The notes beneath the pieces are model-generated. The model searched no databases. It was not told the DNA's origin and saw nothing but the letters and a program-made list of their open reading frames with translations. 64,000 nt of DNA from Marinobacter vulgaris (GTDB taxonomy: Bacteria > Pseudomonadota > Gammaproteobacteria > Pseudomonadales > Oleiphilaceae): positions 310,001 to 374,000 of the forward strand of contig NZ_QFWX01000004.1 in the NCBI RefSeq assembly GCF_003344045.1. The letters run 5' to 3'. A program made the translations under genes and the position numbers. Below are positions 19,229 to 27,016 of this stretch, piece by piece. Each line of letters opens with the position of its first letter. Positions within the stretch are counted from its first letter, which is position 1.

Positions 19229-20044
19229 TTACCCTTTCTTGCGGTTGTCCGACGACTCGCCAACCTGCTTTTGATCTTTCCCCCAGAGCCGCTTCATAAC
19301 CGCTCGGGTAACAGCAATTGGCGCAGTACGAGTAATGGGCCAGAGCGCCCGGAACTGCATTGAAACAGGGCGGTGCAACCGCGGCTTGCGCACCTGCTCC
19401 CAGACCTCGGCGGCAACGGTTTCAGCATCCAGGTTGATACCCATGCTGTCGAATAAAGCTGACCGTCCCTCGTTGGACTGGACCATACCGGTATTTACAA
19501 ACGGGGGCATCAGGTCCCCCACCGTTATATCGTATTGTTCCCACTCAATATCCAGCGCTTCGGTCATTGCACGCACCGCGTGTTTGCTGGCGGAATAGGA
19601 TGCAAAATCAGGGATGCCATAGGATGCCGACGCCGAACTCATGTTAATCACCTGCGCCCCGGGCGTTGCCCTGAGATAGGGAAAGGCCGCATGGAGAACA
19701 TTCATCAGGCCGATGACATTCACCTCCACGACATTGCGATGGAGGTCAGGACTGATGTCCTCAAAGGGACCCACCTCCAGAATACCGGCATTGTTATGCA
19801 GCACTCTCAGTCTGCCGCCTGTCAGCTCCGAGAACTGCGCCAGCGCCTGCGTCAGTGACAGGGAGTCGGTTACGTCTGCGATGTGGGTGCTGCAATTGTC
19901 CGCGCCGAGCTCATCGCGCAGGGCTTCCAGAGCCTCCGCATTCCTGTCCGCCGCGCCGATAAACCACCCTTGTGCCGCAAAAAGCCTGGCCGTGGCCCGG
20001 CCGATTCCTGCGCCGACGCCGGTTATGAAAATGCATTCATTCAT
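19229..20044 (-). CDS. Short-chain dehydrogenase/reductase
   Basis: Classical SDR of 271 residues starting at ATG 20044 (GAGGA upstream), product MNECIFITGVGAGIGRAT. The cofactor loop is TGVGAGIG, NNAG follows near residue 90, the catalytic Ser is in MSSASASYG, and YSASKHAV gives the Tyr and Lys. The acidic start of the cofactor site (AADRNAEAL) suggests NAD(H) preference. The C-terminal extension (RPVSMQFRALWPITRTAP) is seen in SDRs handling lipophilic substrates. The actual substrate is unknown. Confidence 0.87.
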   Translation of the reverse strand: MNECIFITGVGAGIGRATARLFAAQGWFIGAADRNAEALEALRDELGADNCSTHIADVTDSLSLTQALAQFSELTGGRLRVLHNNAGILEVGPFEDISPDLHRNVVEVNVIGLMNVLHAAFPYLRATPGAQVINMSSASASYGIPDFASYSASKHAVRAMTEALDIEWEQYDITVGDLMPPFVNTGMVQSNEGRSALFDSMGINLDAETVAAEVWEQVRKPRLHRPVSMQFRALWPITRTAPIAVTRAVMKRLWGKDQKQVGESSDNRKKG

Positions 20045-20186
20045 GGAGCGTCCTCGCGTCACGCCTCACTGATTTCGCCAAAGCCCTACGGCCAAGTGCG
20101 GTGTTTTCCTGATAGAATAACAGCTCTTTACATTTGATTCGTTGACCTCAGCGACAGGTAACAGACAGATTCAGATTGGGCAGTTA

Positions 20187-21269
20187 ATGATCACGAGCAG
20201 CACCGCAGAAATGCCGGAACAGGCACAGGAAAAACAGGCAAACGTGAGATCTGAACCATCCCGGCGCTTTTGCGTGGCCCCGATGATGGACTGGACCACT
20301 ACCCACTACCGCTATCTGGCCCGGCAGCTCAGCCGGAATACCCTGCTGTACACAGAGATGGTGACCACTGGCGCGCTTATCCACGGTGATACGGCGCGGT
20401 TCCTGCGGCACGATCCGGCAGAATACCCGCTGGCACTGCAACTGGGTGGCAGCAACCCACAGGAGCTGGCCCACTGCGCCGCACTGGCCGAGCAATACGG
20501 TTTCGATGAAGTCAATCTGAACGTAGGCTGCCCCAGCGACCGGGTACAGAACAACATGATCGGTGCCTGCCTGATGGCTTACCCGGACAAGGTAGCCGAG
20601 GGCGTGCGGGCGATGATTAACGCCACCCGTCTTCCCGTCACCGTCAAGCACCGGATCGGGATTGATGGCCGCGAGTCCTGGGACGAGCTCTGTGAATTTA
20701 TAGAGAAGGTGTCGGAAGCGGGCTGCCGCACCTTTATCGTCCATGCCCGTATTGCCGTGCTGGAAGGGCTGAGTCCCAAGGAAAACCGGGATATCCCACC
20801 GCTGAAATACGACTGGGTCTATCGGTTGAAAGCCCGCTACCCGCACCTGGAAATCATTATCAACGGCGGCATCAAGACCTTTGACGAATGCCGGCAGCAC
20901 CTTGAGCACACCGACGGTGTCATGCTCGGGCGCGAGGCCTACCATAATCCCTGGCTGCTGGCTGGCGTGGACACCGAGTTCTTTGGTCAGGCGGGCCCGG
21001 CGCAATCCCGCCATGAGGCGTTGCGGGCGGTATTACCATTCCTTCAGGATGAGTTGGACCGGGGCGTTTTCCTCAGTCACATGTCCCGTCACCTGATGGG
21101 CCTTTTTCATGGCCAGCCCGGCGGCCGTCAGTTCCGGCGTTACATCAGTGAAAACGCCCACAAGCCGGGTTCCGGCGTTGAGGTTATCGAGCAGGCCATG
21201 GCCAGAGTTCCAGAACCAGAAAATGCCTCGATATTACCAGCAACAGCGCCATCGAAAACGCCTGCCTGA
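20187..21269 (+). CDS. dusA: tRNA-dihydrouridine(20/20a) synthase DusA
   Basis: Flavoenzyme that reduces U20 and U20a in the tRNA D-loop using NADPH and FMN. The N-terminal block CVAPMMDWTTTHYRYLARQLS is specific to DusA, the catalytic Cys is in LNVGCPSDRVQ, and HARIAVLEGLSPKENR and NGGIKT complete the TIM-barrel signatures. The start is uncertain. ATG 20187 gives 360 residues; TTG 20142 and ATG 20211 are alternatives, and none has a good Shine-Dalgarno sequence. Divergent from the SDR gene. The mobile-element remnants begin shortly after its stop. Confidence 0.93.
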   Translation: MITSSTAEMPEQAQEKQANVRSEPSRRFCVAPMMDWTTTHYRYLARQLSRNTLLYTEMVTTGALIHGDTARFLRHDPAEYPLALQLGGSNPQELAHCAALAEQYGFDEVNLNVGCPSDRVQNNMIGACLMAYPDKVAEGVRAMINATRLPVTVKHRIGIDGRESWDELCEFIEKVSEAGCRTFIVHARIAVLEGLSPKENRDIPPLKYDWVYRLKARYPHLEIIINGGIKTFDECRQHLEHTDGVMLGREAYHNPWLLAGVDTEFFGQAGPAQSRHEALRAVLPFLQDELDRGVFLSHMSRHLMGLFHGQPGGRQFRRYISENAHKPGSGVEVIEQAMARVPEPENASILPATAPSKTPA

Positions 21270-21416
21270 ATGCTCTGAGACCTTTTACCGAAATGCGCGG
21301 AAAGCCCCGTCGTTCAGGTACGTATAGCGCGGAAGGCGTCGCCTTCCCAGCATGGCGCCATAGCTGTTACGATATTGCTAAGTTGACATTGGATGTTGGT
21401 TTGCGCCTATCGCAAT
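21270..21416. other. Intergenic region between dusA and the transposase remnant
   Basis: No gene seen. It contains a 17-base palindrome, GGAAGGCG-T-CGCCTTCC (21331-21347), and before it GGAAAGCCCCGTCGTTCAGG (21299-21318), which faintly resembles the 3' ends of tnpB elements. It may be the eroded edge of one of the insertion elements. Confidence 0.4.
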
Positions 21417-22353
21417 TCAGAGCCAGCCCTCTTTGGAAGGTTGAGCGCGCTCAAATAGCCGCCGCCATGCCAGATAGCTCGGTAGATATGCCGTCCCAAC
21501 CCCATGAAACCGCGCCATCCAGCCCTTCAATCGACTCATATGACCGTTGACGTTCTGTATGTGGTATTCCTTGCCGATCACCCGTTGATTATCGAGTGTG
21601 ACGAGTCGGTGGTGGGCAATGCCATGTTCGCTGGAAAAGGTTTTATACCAGCTGTGGCCATCTGAACACAGGATCGAGTCACGATTGATAATCGGCCTCA
21701 GAAAAGCATGAACCGTCGGTTTCTTTAATGCAGGACCCACCAGATCACTGATGTTACCGTTGCGGCCCCGCGCAATAAGTACAGGGATTTTATCCGCTTT
21801 ATGCTTCCTGTTACTTTGCCCGCCACGCTTCCTGGAGCTGCGGTGCGTGATGTTGCGCTTGCCTTTGCAGGACTCGGCAAAGAAGGTTTCATCCACTTCG
21901 GCAATGCCGGAAAGGGCATTCGCGTTGGCGTTTGCACTGGCATTTAGAAAACGGCGCCACCACCGGAAAGCCGTCTTTAAATCAATACCGACTCAAAATG
22001 CCGATACCCGCAGAGTTAGGCTGTCTCGCATGCATCTCAGATAATCAAACCACTGATATGCGGTGATGCAACCTGGCCAGTGATGTTCCTGTAACGGCAT
22101 TAAAGGTCTTGTGACAGGTCAGGCTATGGCACCGATATCGCCGTAATTCACCAGAATGACCCCATTTGACGACGTGCTCATGACCACAATGAGGACATGG
22201 GTGGTGAGATCTGGCCGTTTCAAGCAAGGTGTGAGCCTGAGCATTGATTTGCCCAAGAAGCTGATTGGCAAGGTGTTGCTTGAGATCAACCGGGAGATGG
22301 GTCAAGGCCTTTTCGAGGGCACTAAGGTCAGCTTTTTTCATGTTGCACTCCAC
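21417..22353 (-). pseudogene. Decayed IS1595 (ISXO2-like) transposase
   Basis: The N-terminal piece (22353 down to about 22060) has the zinc ribbon HPCPHCGHEHVVKWG followed by RYRCHSLTCHKTFNAVTGTSLARL. The C-terminal piece (21896-21417) has DETFFAESCKGKR, LCSDGHSWYK and YHIQNVNGHMSRLKGWMARFHG, all standard for ISXO2-like transposases. The gene is dead: the frame shifts by one base at about 22053-22062, running into TGA at 22045-22047, and in the continuing frame there is a TGA at 21993-21995. Terminal inverted repeats could not be identified with confidence. Confidence 0.88.
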
Positions 22354-22365
22354 CGAAGAACTGTT

Positions 22366-22437
22366 TATACAGTAATATATACAGTACTATTGTGGCGTAC
22401 CAACAGCGGAAGCAAACATAGCCTCAAATATACAGTA
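22366..22437 (+). repeat. Three TATACAGTA repeats before tnpB
   Basis: The nonamer TATACAGTA occurs at 22366-22374, 22378-22386 and 22429-22437 in the same orientation; the last copy overlaps the tnpB start codon. They lie in the AT-rich gap between the transposase remnant and tnpB. They look like LexA half-sites, but no properly spaced full box (CTGT-N8-ACAG) is formed. Confidence 0.7.
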
Positions 22438-23516
22438 TGACCAATCACACAACCGCCACCAAAACGCTGAAAGTCCGAGTCCGTGACAAGCACGCGAAAG
22501 CGTTGCGACGTCAGGCCGCGGCGGTGAATCTCGTGTGGAACTACGTGAACGAATTGAGTCGTCGGTACATTCGGGAGCGTCATCAATTCCTATCGGCCTA
22601 CGATCTCCAGAAATACACGAACGGGGCTGGCAAGCTTCTGGGGCTGCACAGCCAGACGGTTCAGCGCGTATCGGCCGAATATGTCACTCGCCGCAAGCAG
22701 TTTCGGAAGCAGCGACTGGCCTGGCGCAAAACTCATGGCGTTCGCCGATCGCTCGGCTGGGTGCCGGTCAATACCGGCGCAGCCACCTGGCTCAGCGGTC
22801 AGGTTCGATTTAACGGCCAGCACTTCAAGGTGTGGGACAGCCACGGGTTGTCACAGTATCGCTTCCGATCCGGCTGTTTCGTTGAGGACGCCCGAGGCCG
22901 GTGGTACTTCTGCGTCGCCGTGACGGTGAAGTCTGAACAGCGCTGTGGCACCGGCAGTGTTGGAGTCGATCTGGGGCTTAAAACCACGGCCACACTGTCT
23001 GACGGCGAGCCGCTGGAAGCGGGTCGATTCTATCGGGATATGGAAAAGAAGCTTGCCATTGCCCAGCGAGCCCGGAAACAAAACCGGGTTCAAGCGATAC
23101 ACGCCAAGATCCGGAACCGGCGGCACGATGCGCTGCACAAATACAGCCGCGAGTTGGTCAATAAAAACGGCCTGATCGTTGTTGGTAACGTCTCCAGCTC
23201 CGGTCTGGTCAAAAACAACCAGGCCAAGTCGGTTCTCGACGCCGGCTGGTCCACATTGAGAATGCTGCTGGTCTATAAGTGCGAGCACGCAGGCAGCGTT
23301 TTCCTGGAAGTCGATGAACGATACACCACCCAGACCTGCTCGTGTTGCGGATCCCTGAGCCCCAACAGTCCGAAAGGTAGAGCGGGCCTCGGAATAAGAG
23401 CATGGACCTGTGAGTGCGGTGTGACTCACGACCGCGATATCAACGCGGCCAGAAACATTCTCGCGCTGGGGCATCAGCGTCTCGCAGGAGGAATCACCGT
23501 CTCTTTAGGGCGGTGA
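22437..23516 (+). CDS. tnpB: RNA-guided endonuclease TnpB
   Basis: Intact 359-residue TnpB. After an N-terminal helical region come the wedge/REC part, a split RuvC nuclease and a zinc finger. RuvC-I is [10 protein letters not shown] (Asp178). Zinc ligands are Cys301/Cys304 (CSCC) and Cys325/Cys327 (CEC). RuvC-III is [11 protein letters not shown] (Asp332/Asp334). At the RuvC-II position, where most TnpBs have VVEDL, this protein has LIVVGNV, so Gly250 replaces the catalytic Glu. Glu291 in FLEVDERY, about 41 residues on, may take its place. TnpB cuts DNA guided by an RNA from the element's 3' end. The gene lies about 110 bases upstream of tal. Confidence 0.93.
   Translation: MTNHTTATKTLKVRVRDKHAKALRRQAAAVNLVWNYVNELSRRYIRERHQFLSAYDLQKYTNGAGKLLGLHSQTVQRVSAEYVTRRKQFRKQRLAWRKTHGVRRSLGWVPVNTGAATWLSGQVRFNGQHFKVWDSHGLSQYRFRSGCFVEDARGRWYFCVAVTVKSEQRCGTGSVGVDLGLKTTATLSDGEPLEAGRFYRDMEKKLAIAQRARKQNRVQAIHAKIRNRRHDALHKYSRELVNKNGLIVVGNVSSSGLVKNNQAKSVLDAGWSTLRMLLVYKCEHAGSVFLEVDERYTTQTCSCCGSLSPNSPKGRAGLGIRAWTCECGVTHDRDINAARNILALGHQRLAGGITVSLGR
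23494..23516 (+). other. Right-end hairpin, probable 3' part of the omega RNA scaffold
   Basis: TCACCG-TCT / GGG-CGGTGA with loop CTTTA forms a hairpin that ends exactly at the tnpB stop codon TGA. In TnpB elements the guide RNA comes from the 3' end of the gene and the right end, with the guide sequence lying just outside the element. Here the guide would begin near 23525 and run toward tal. Confidence 0.6.
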
Positions 23517-23529
23517 GGATGTCAATGTC

Positions 23530-23558
23530 TTGTTCCCGTCAGAACAGCCCGTTATTGT
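23530..23558 (+). promoter_or_regulatory. Possible sigma70 promoter for the tal operon
   Basis: TTGTTC and TATTGT are separated by 17 bases, just outside the tnpB element and about 68 bases before the tal start. The match to consensus is modest (3 of 6 and 4 of 6). Confidence 0.35.
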
Positions 23559-23625
23559 AGGTACAAGACCTTCAGCGCCCGCGATACGGGCGATCAATAA
23601 CAAACCTATCAGGACGACAGGACGA

Positions 23626-24591
23626 ATGACCAGCAAGCTTGAACAACTCAAAGCCATGACCACCGTGGTCGCCGATACCGGGGATCTGGATGCCATCGCC
23701 CAGTGGAAACCGGAAGATGCCACCACCAACCCGTCGCTTCTTCTCAAGGCGGCGGCTTCCGAAGCCTATCGCCCGATGCTCAATGAAGCTGTGGTGGCCG
23801 CCCGCAAACAGGGCGGTTCGGACGCGGAGCAATTGACCTACGCCACCGACATGCTCGCCGTACTGGCAGGCAAGGAAATTCTGGGCCTTATCCCGGGCGT
23901 GGTTTCAACCGAAGTGGATGCCCGGCTGTCCTTCGACACTGGCGCTACCCTCACCCGGGCCCGCCGCCTGGTAGAGCTTTATGACCACCTTGGCATGGAC
24001 ACCAGCCGGGTACTGATCAAGATTGCATCCACCTGGGAGGGCATTCGGGCCGCCGAGCAACTGGAAAAGGAAGGCATCCGCTGTAACCTGACCCTTTTGT
24101 TCTCCTTTATCCAGGCCGCCGCCTGCGCCGATGCCGGAGCCTTCCTGGTGTCGCCGTTTGTGGGTCGCATCCTGGACTGGCACCTGGCCGCTACCGGCCG
24201 CGATGCCTTCCCGGCGGAAGAGGATCCCGGTGTGCAGTCAGTTAGCCGCATCTACAATTACTACAAGGCCAACGGCTTTGAAACCGTGGTCATGGGGGCC
24301 AGTTTCCGCAATACCGGTGAAATCGAGATGCTGGCTGGCTGTGACCGCCTGACGATCAGCCCGGCCCTGTTGCAGGAGCTCGATGCCGATGCCGGCTCCC
24401 TGCCTCGCCAGCTATCCCCTGAAGACGCAAAAAGCTCCGACAGGCCGGGTAATATTGACGAGCGCCTGTTCCGCTGGGAATCCAACGAAGACGCCATGGC
24501 GACAGAAAAGCTGGCCGATGGTATCCGTCGCTTCACCAACGACCAGATCGAACTGGAAAACCGCGTTCGCCGGCTGTCCCAGGCCGCCTGA
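23626..24591 (+). CDS. tal: Transaldolase
   Basis: Pentose-phosphate enzyme that moves dihydroxyacetone between sedoheptulose 7-phosphate and glyceraldehyde 3-phosphate, yielding erythrose 4-phosphate. It has 321 residues starting at ATG 23626 with AGGA 5 bases upstream ([19 protein letters not shown]). [13 protein letters not shown] near residue 30 and [18 protein letters not shown] with the Schiff-base Lys near 130 identify the TalB type. First gene of a probable operon with terB-like, DAHP synthase and glycerophosphodiesterase genes, all on the same strand with gaps of 33 bases or less. Confidence 0.96.
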   Translation: MTSKLEQLKAMTTVVADTGDLDAIAQWKPEDATTNPSLLLKAAASEAYRPMLNEAVVAARKQGGSDAEQLTYATDMLAVLAGKEILGLIPGVVSTEVDARLSFDTGATLTRARRLVELYDHLGMDTSRVLIKIASTWEGIRAAEQLEKEGIRCNLTLLFSFIQAAACADAGAFLVSPFVGRILDWHLAATGRDAFPAEEDPGVQSVSRIYNYYKANGFETVVMGASFRNTGEIEMLAGCDRLTISPALLQELDADAGSLPRQLSPEDAKSSDRPGNIDERLFRWESNEDAMATEKLADGIRRFTNDQIELENRVRRLSQAA

Positions 24592-24624
24592 CGCTGAACG
24601 TACCGGGAGGAGAATCGCAAGACC

Positions 24625-25071
24625 ATGATTGAGCGCCTGAAGAGCCTGTTCGGCTCACCCCAAGACGAACCCACACAGCCCGACAAGCATCAGCTTGCCA
24701 TTGCTGCTACTGCACTGATGGTTCAGTTGTCCCGTATCGACAACGAACAGGACGAGGAAGAGCTCAAAACCATCGTCGACTGCGCGGTCAAGGCCCACCA
24801 GGTTACCCGCGAAGAAGCGGAGGAGATCCTCCAGGATGCGCTCAGTCATGCTGACGACGCCACCTCCCTGTACGAGTTTACCGGCCAGATCAATGAGCAG
24901 CTGAATCAGGACGAGAAACAGGTCCTGCTCGAGAGTATCTGGCGTGTCGCTTTCGCCGACGGTCGTATCGACAAGTACGAGGAACACCTGATTCGCCGCA
25001 TGGCGGACCTCATGCACCTGAACCATCGCGAATTCATGCAGGCCCGCCATCGCGCCGAAGGCACTGAGTGA
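24625..25071 (+). CDS. TerB-like protein
   Basis: A 148-residue helical protein of the TerB/co-chaperone-like superfamily. The pattern AATALMVQLSRIDNEQDEEE and the second acidic repeat FADGRIDKYEEHLIRRMADLMHL are typical, with acidic clusters that can bind metal. Despite the family name, no tellurite-resistance genes (terACDEF) are present, so a resistance role is not implied. It sits between tal and the DAHP synthase gene, 17 bases before the latter. Confidence 0.82.
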   Translation: MIERLKSLFGSPQDEPTQPDKHQLAIAATALMVQLSRIDNEQDEEELKTIVDCAVKAHQVTREEAEEILQDALSHADDATSLYEFTGQINEQLNQDEKQVLLESIWRVAFADGRIDKYEEHLIRRMADLMHLNHREFMQARHRAEGTE

Positions 25072-25088
25072 ACCTTTAAGGAGCAAGT

Positions 25089-26216
25089 ATGTTAGCCATT
25101 CTCCACCCGGACATCGCACTGGAAAGCGAAGCCTATCGCCAGACCATGCACTTTCTCGAGAATCTGCCCGGCGTCTCGGTCAGAGTCCATCAGGTCCAGG
25201 GTGCCCAGCAGCGCCTGACCGAGGTTTACCTGCTGGGAGAAACCAAGTCCCTCAACAAAGAAGATATCGAGGCCCTTCCTGCGGTAGAGAGGGCCATCCG
25301 AATTTCCGATGATTACCGGATACTGGGGCGCCATAAAGACGACCGTCGCCAGAGTGGCTTCACCTACAATGGCGTTACCTTCGACCAGTCCAACCTCAAC
25401 ATCTTTGCAGGGCTGTGTGCAGTCGATGTGCCGGAGCATGTGGAGCAGATGATGCAGGTGCTGGAGGATAACGGCCAGGTCTGTACCCGCATGGGGGCCT
25501 ACAAGCCAAGGACCAACCCCTACTCGTTTCAGGGGCACGGCAAGGGATGTCTGCCCTGGGTTTTTGAAAAGGCCGGGAAGCATGGCATCAAGGTGGTGGC
25601 CATGGAAATCACCCACGAAAGCCATATCGAGGAAATTGATCACTGCCTGGAACAGCTTGGCCGGCCCACTGGTGTCATGCTGCAGGTGGGCACACGCAAC
25701 ACCCAGAATTTCGAACTGCTCAAGGCTATTGGCCGCCAGACCACCTACCCGGTGCTGCTGAAGCGCGGCTTCGGCATCACCCTGAATGAATCCCTGAATG
25801 CGGCGGAATACCTCGCCAGCGAAGGTAATGCCAATGTCATTTTCTGTCTGCGCGGCATGAAGACAGAAGCCGGCCAACCGCACCGTAACATGGTGGACTT
25901 CGCCCACGTACCGGCCGTAAAACGGCTTACCCGTATGCCCGTGTGTGTGGACCCGTCCCACTCGGTGGGCAGTCGCGAGCGGGCCCCAGACGGCATTCTG
26001 GATGTGATGCATGCAACCGCCCAGGGAGTGATTGCCGGCGCCAACATGGTGCTGGTGGACTTTCACCCCAAACCTGAAAAAGCGCTGGTGGATGGCCCGC
26101 AGGCCCTGTTGATGAAGGAGTTGCCAGCCTACCTGGAAGATATCCAGCTCTGCCACGACACCTGGAAAAAGCGCCAGCAAATCTATAACCGCCTGAAGGA
26201 ATCCGCCGCAGAATGA
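25089..26216 (+). CDS. DAHP synthase, class I-beta type with N-terminal regulatory domain
   Basis: Condenses phosphoenolpyruvate and erythrose 4-phosphate in the first step of aromatic amino-acid synthesis. Residues 1-80 form a ferredoxin-like regulatory domain as in the Thermotoga enzyme; the barrel follows. Recognisable motifs are FAGLCAVD (metal Cys), YKPRTNPYSFQG (substrate), VLLKRGF (Lys), DPSHSVGS (metal His) and DFHPKPEKALVDG. Where the Thermotoga enzyme has Glu (VEVHP), this one has Asp (VDFHP), and AGPC is AGLC. The gene is preceded by AAGGAG and lies in an operon with tal, which supplies erythrose 4-phosphate. Confidence 0.88.
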   Translation: MLAILHPDIALESEAYRQTMHFLENLPGVSVRVHQVQGAQQRLTEVYLLGETKSLNKEDIEALPAVERAIRISDDYRILGRHKDDRRQSGFTYNGVTFDQSNLNIFAGLCAVDVPEHVEQMMQVLEDNGQVCTRMGAYKPRTNPYSFQGHGKGCLPWVFEKAGKHGIKVVAMEITHESHIEEIDHCLEQLGRPTGVMLQVGTRNTQNFELLKAIGRQTTYPVLLKRGFGITLNESLNAAEYLASEGNANVIFCLRGMKTEAGQPHRNMVDFAHVPAVKRLTRMPVCVDPSHSVGSRERAPDGILDVMHATAQGVIAGANMVLVDFHPKPEKALVDGPQALLMKELPAYLEDIQLCHDTWKKRQQIYNRLKESAAE

Positions 26217-27016
26217 TTGTCTATGGGCACAGGGGCGCAAAGGGAGAGGCTCCGGAAAATACCCTCGCCGGTTTTACGCATGCCTACCGCCATGGCGTGC
26301 GGCACTTTGAGCTGGACCTGTTACTGTCAAAAGACGGGAAGCCGGTGATCGTTCACGATCTTACGGTTGACCGCACCACCGGCCTAGAAGGCAATGTCAG
26401 CAGTTTCACTGCGGACGAGCTGGCAGCAATGGACGCCCGGCGCAATGGGAAGCCCTGGCCACGGCCAGTGGGTATTCCGTCGCTGGAAGCCTTGCTGAAC
26501 GAATATCCGGATTTTGAGCATCTGCAACTGGAAGTGAAGAAAGACAGTCGCCAACGCCTGAATATCCTTTGTAACCGTCTGACCGAGGTGATTCAGCGCC
26601 GCGACCTTTACAACCGGGTGGCAATCACTTCCTCTGACCAGTGGTTCCTGCGGCAGGCCCGCCGCAGGGACAAGAAGGTGCGCATTGGCTTGGTGTCTGA
26701 CAGGAAATTCCCGAAGCCGGTCAACGCAGCAGCCAGACTGCACTGCGACTTTTTGTGCATTGGCTGGCGCATCTGCACCCAGGCTATCGTGGAGGACGCC
26801 CACCGGCGGGGTATGCATGTGTCCACCTGGACCGTTAATCGCATCCACGACATGCTCCAACTGGAAGCGAAAGGGGTCGACAGCATTATCACCGATTATC
26901 CGACCAGCACACGTATGTACTTCGACAACCGCGCAAATGCTGCCCTGCATCTACCCGCCGGACAGCAATACAAGACCGATGCCAGCGAATCAGAAAATCC
27001 GGTTCAGGCCGTTTAG
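26213..27016 (+). CDS. Glycerophosphodiester phosphodiesterase
   Basis: A 267-residue cytoplasmic GDPD-family enzyme that hydrolyses glycerophosphodiesters to glycerol 3-phosphate and an alcohol. The N-terminal [13 protein letters not shown] has the catalytic His, [18 protein letters not shown] supplies the metal ligands and second His, and the C-terminal VSTWTVN and ITDYP are typical. No signal peptide. The start codon overlaps the DAHP synthase stop by 4 bases (ATGA), so translation is coupled. The last 27 bases overlap the convergent sthA. Confidence 0.93.
   Translation: MIVYGHRGAKGEAPENTLAGFTHAYRHGVRHFELDLLLSKDGKPVIVHDLTVDRTTGLEGNVSSFTADELAAMDARRNGKPWPRPVGIPSLEALLNEYPDFEHLQLEVKKDSRQRLNILCNRLTEVIQRRDLYNRVAITSSDQWFLRQARRRDKKVRIGLVSDRKFPKPVNAAARLHCDFLCIGWRICTQAIVEDAHRRGMHVSTWTVNRIHDMLQLEAKGVDSIITDYPTSTRMYFDNRANAALHLPAGQQYKTDASESENPVQAV

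Larger units (their letters stand above)
22430..23527 (+). mobile_element. IS200/IS605-superfamily element with tnpB only
   Basis: A lone tnpB with a 3' hairpin and the trailing sequence GAGGATGTCAA typical of this group's right end, and no tnpA transposase gene. It is therefore non-autonomous and depends on a TnpA in trans or is stranded. The right edge is set by similarity of the hairpin tail, from memory of related elements. The left edge is approximate and could lie anywhere in 22354-22437. Confidence 0.5.

Noticed and set aside
22361..22386. LexA (SOS) box upstream of tnpB
   Set aside because: CTGT and ACAG occur, but spaced by 4 or 16 bases rather than 8, so no standard site is formed; kept only as a repeat.
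21417..23516. CRISPR-Cas12 locus
   Set aside because: The tnpB-like gene is short (359 residues), no cas1/cas2 or repeat-spacer array is seen, and the right-end hairpin fits an IS200/IS605 element.
24625..25071. Tellurite-resistance system
   Set aside because: Only a TerB-like gene is present, without terACDEF; the operon context is metabolic.
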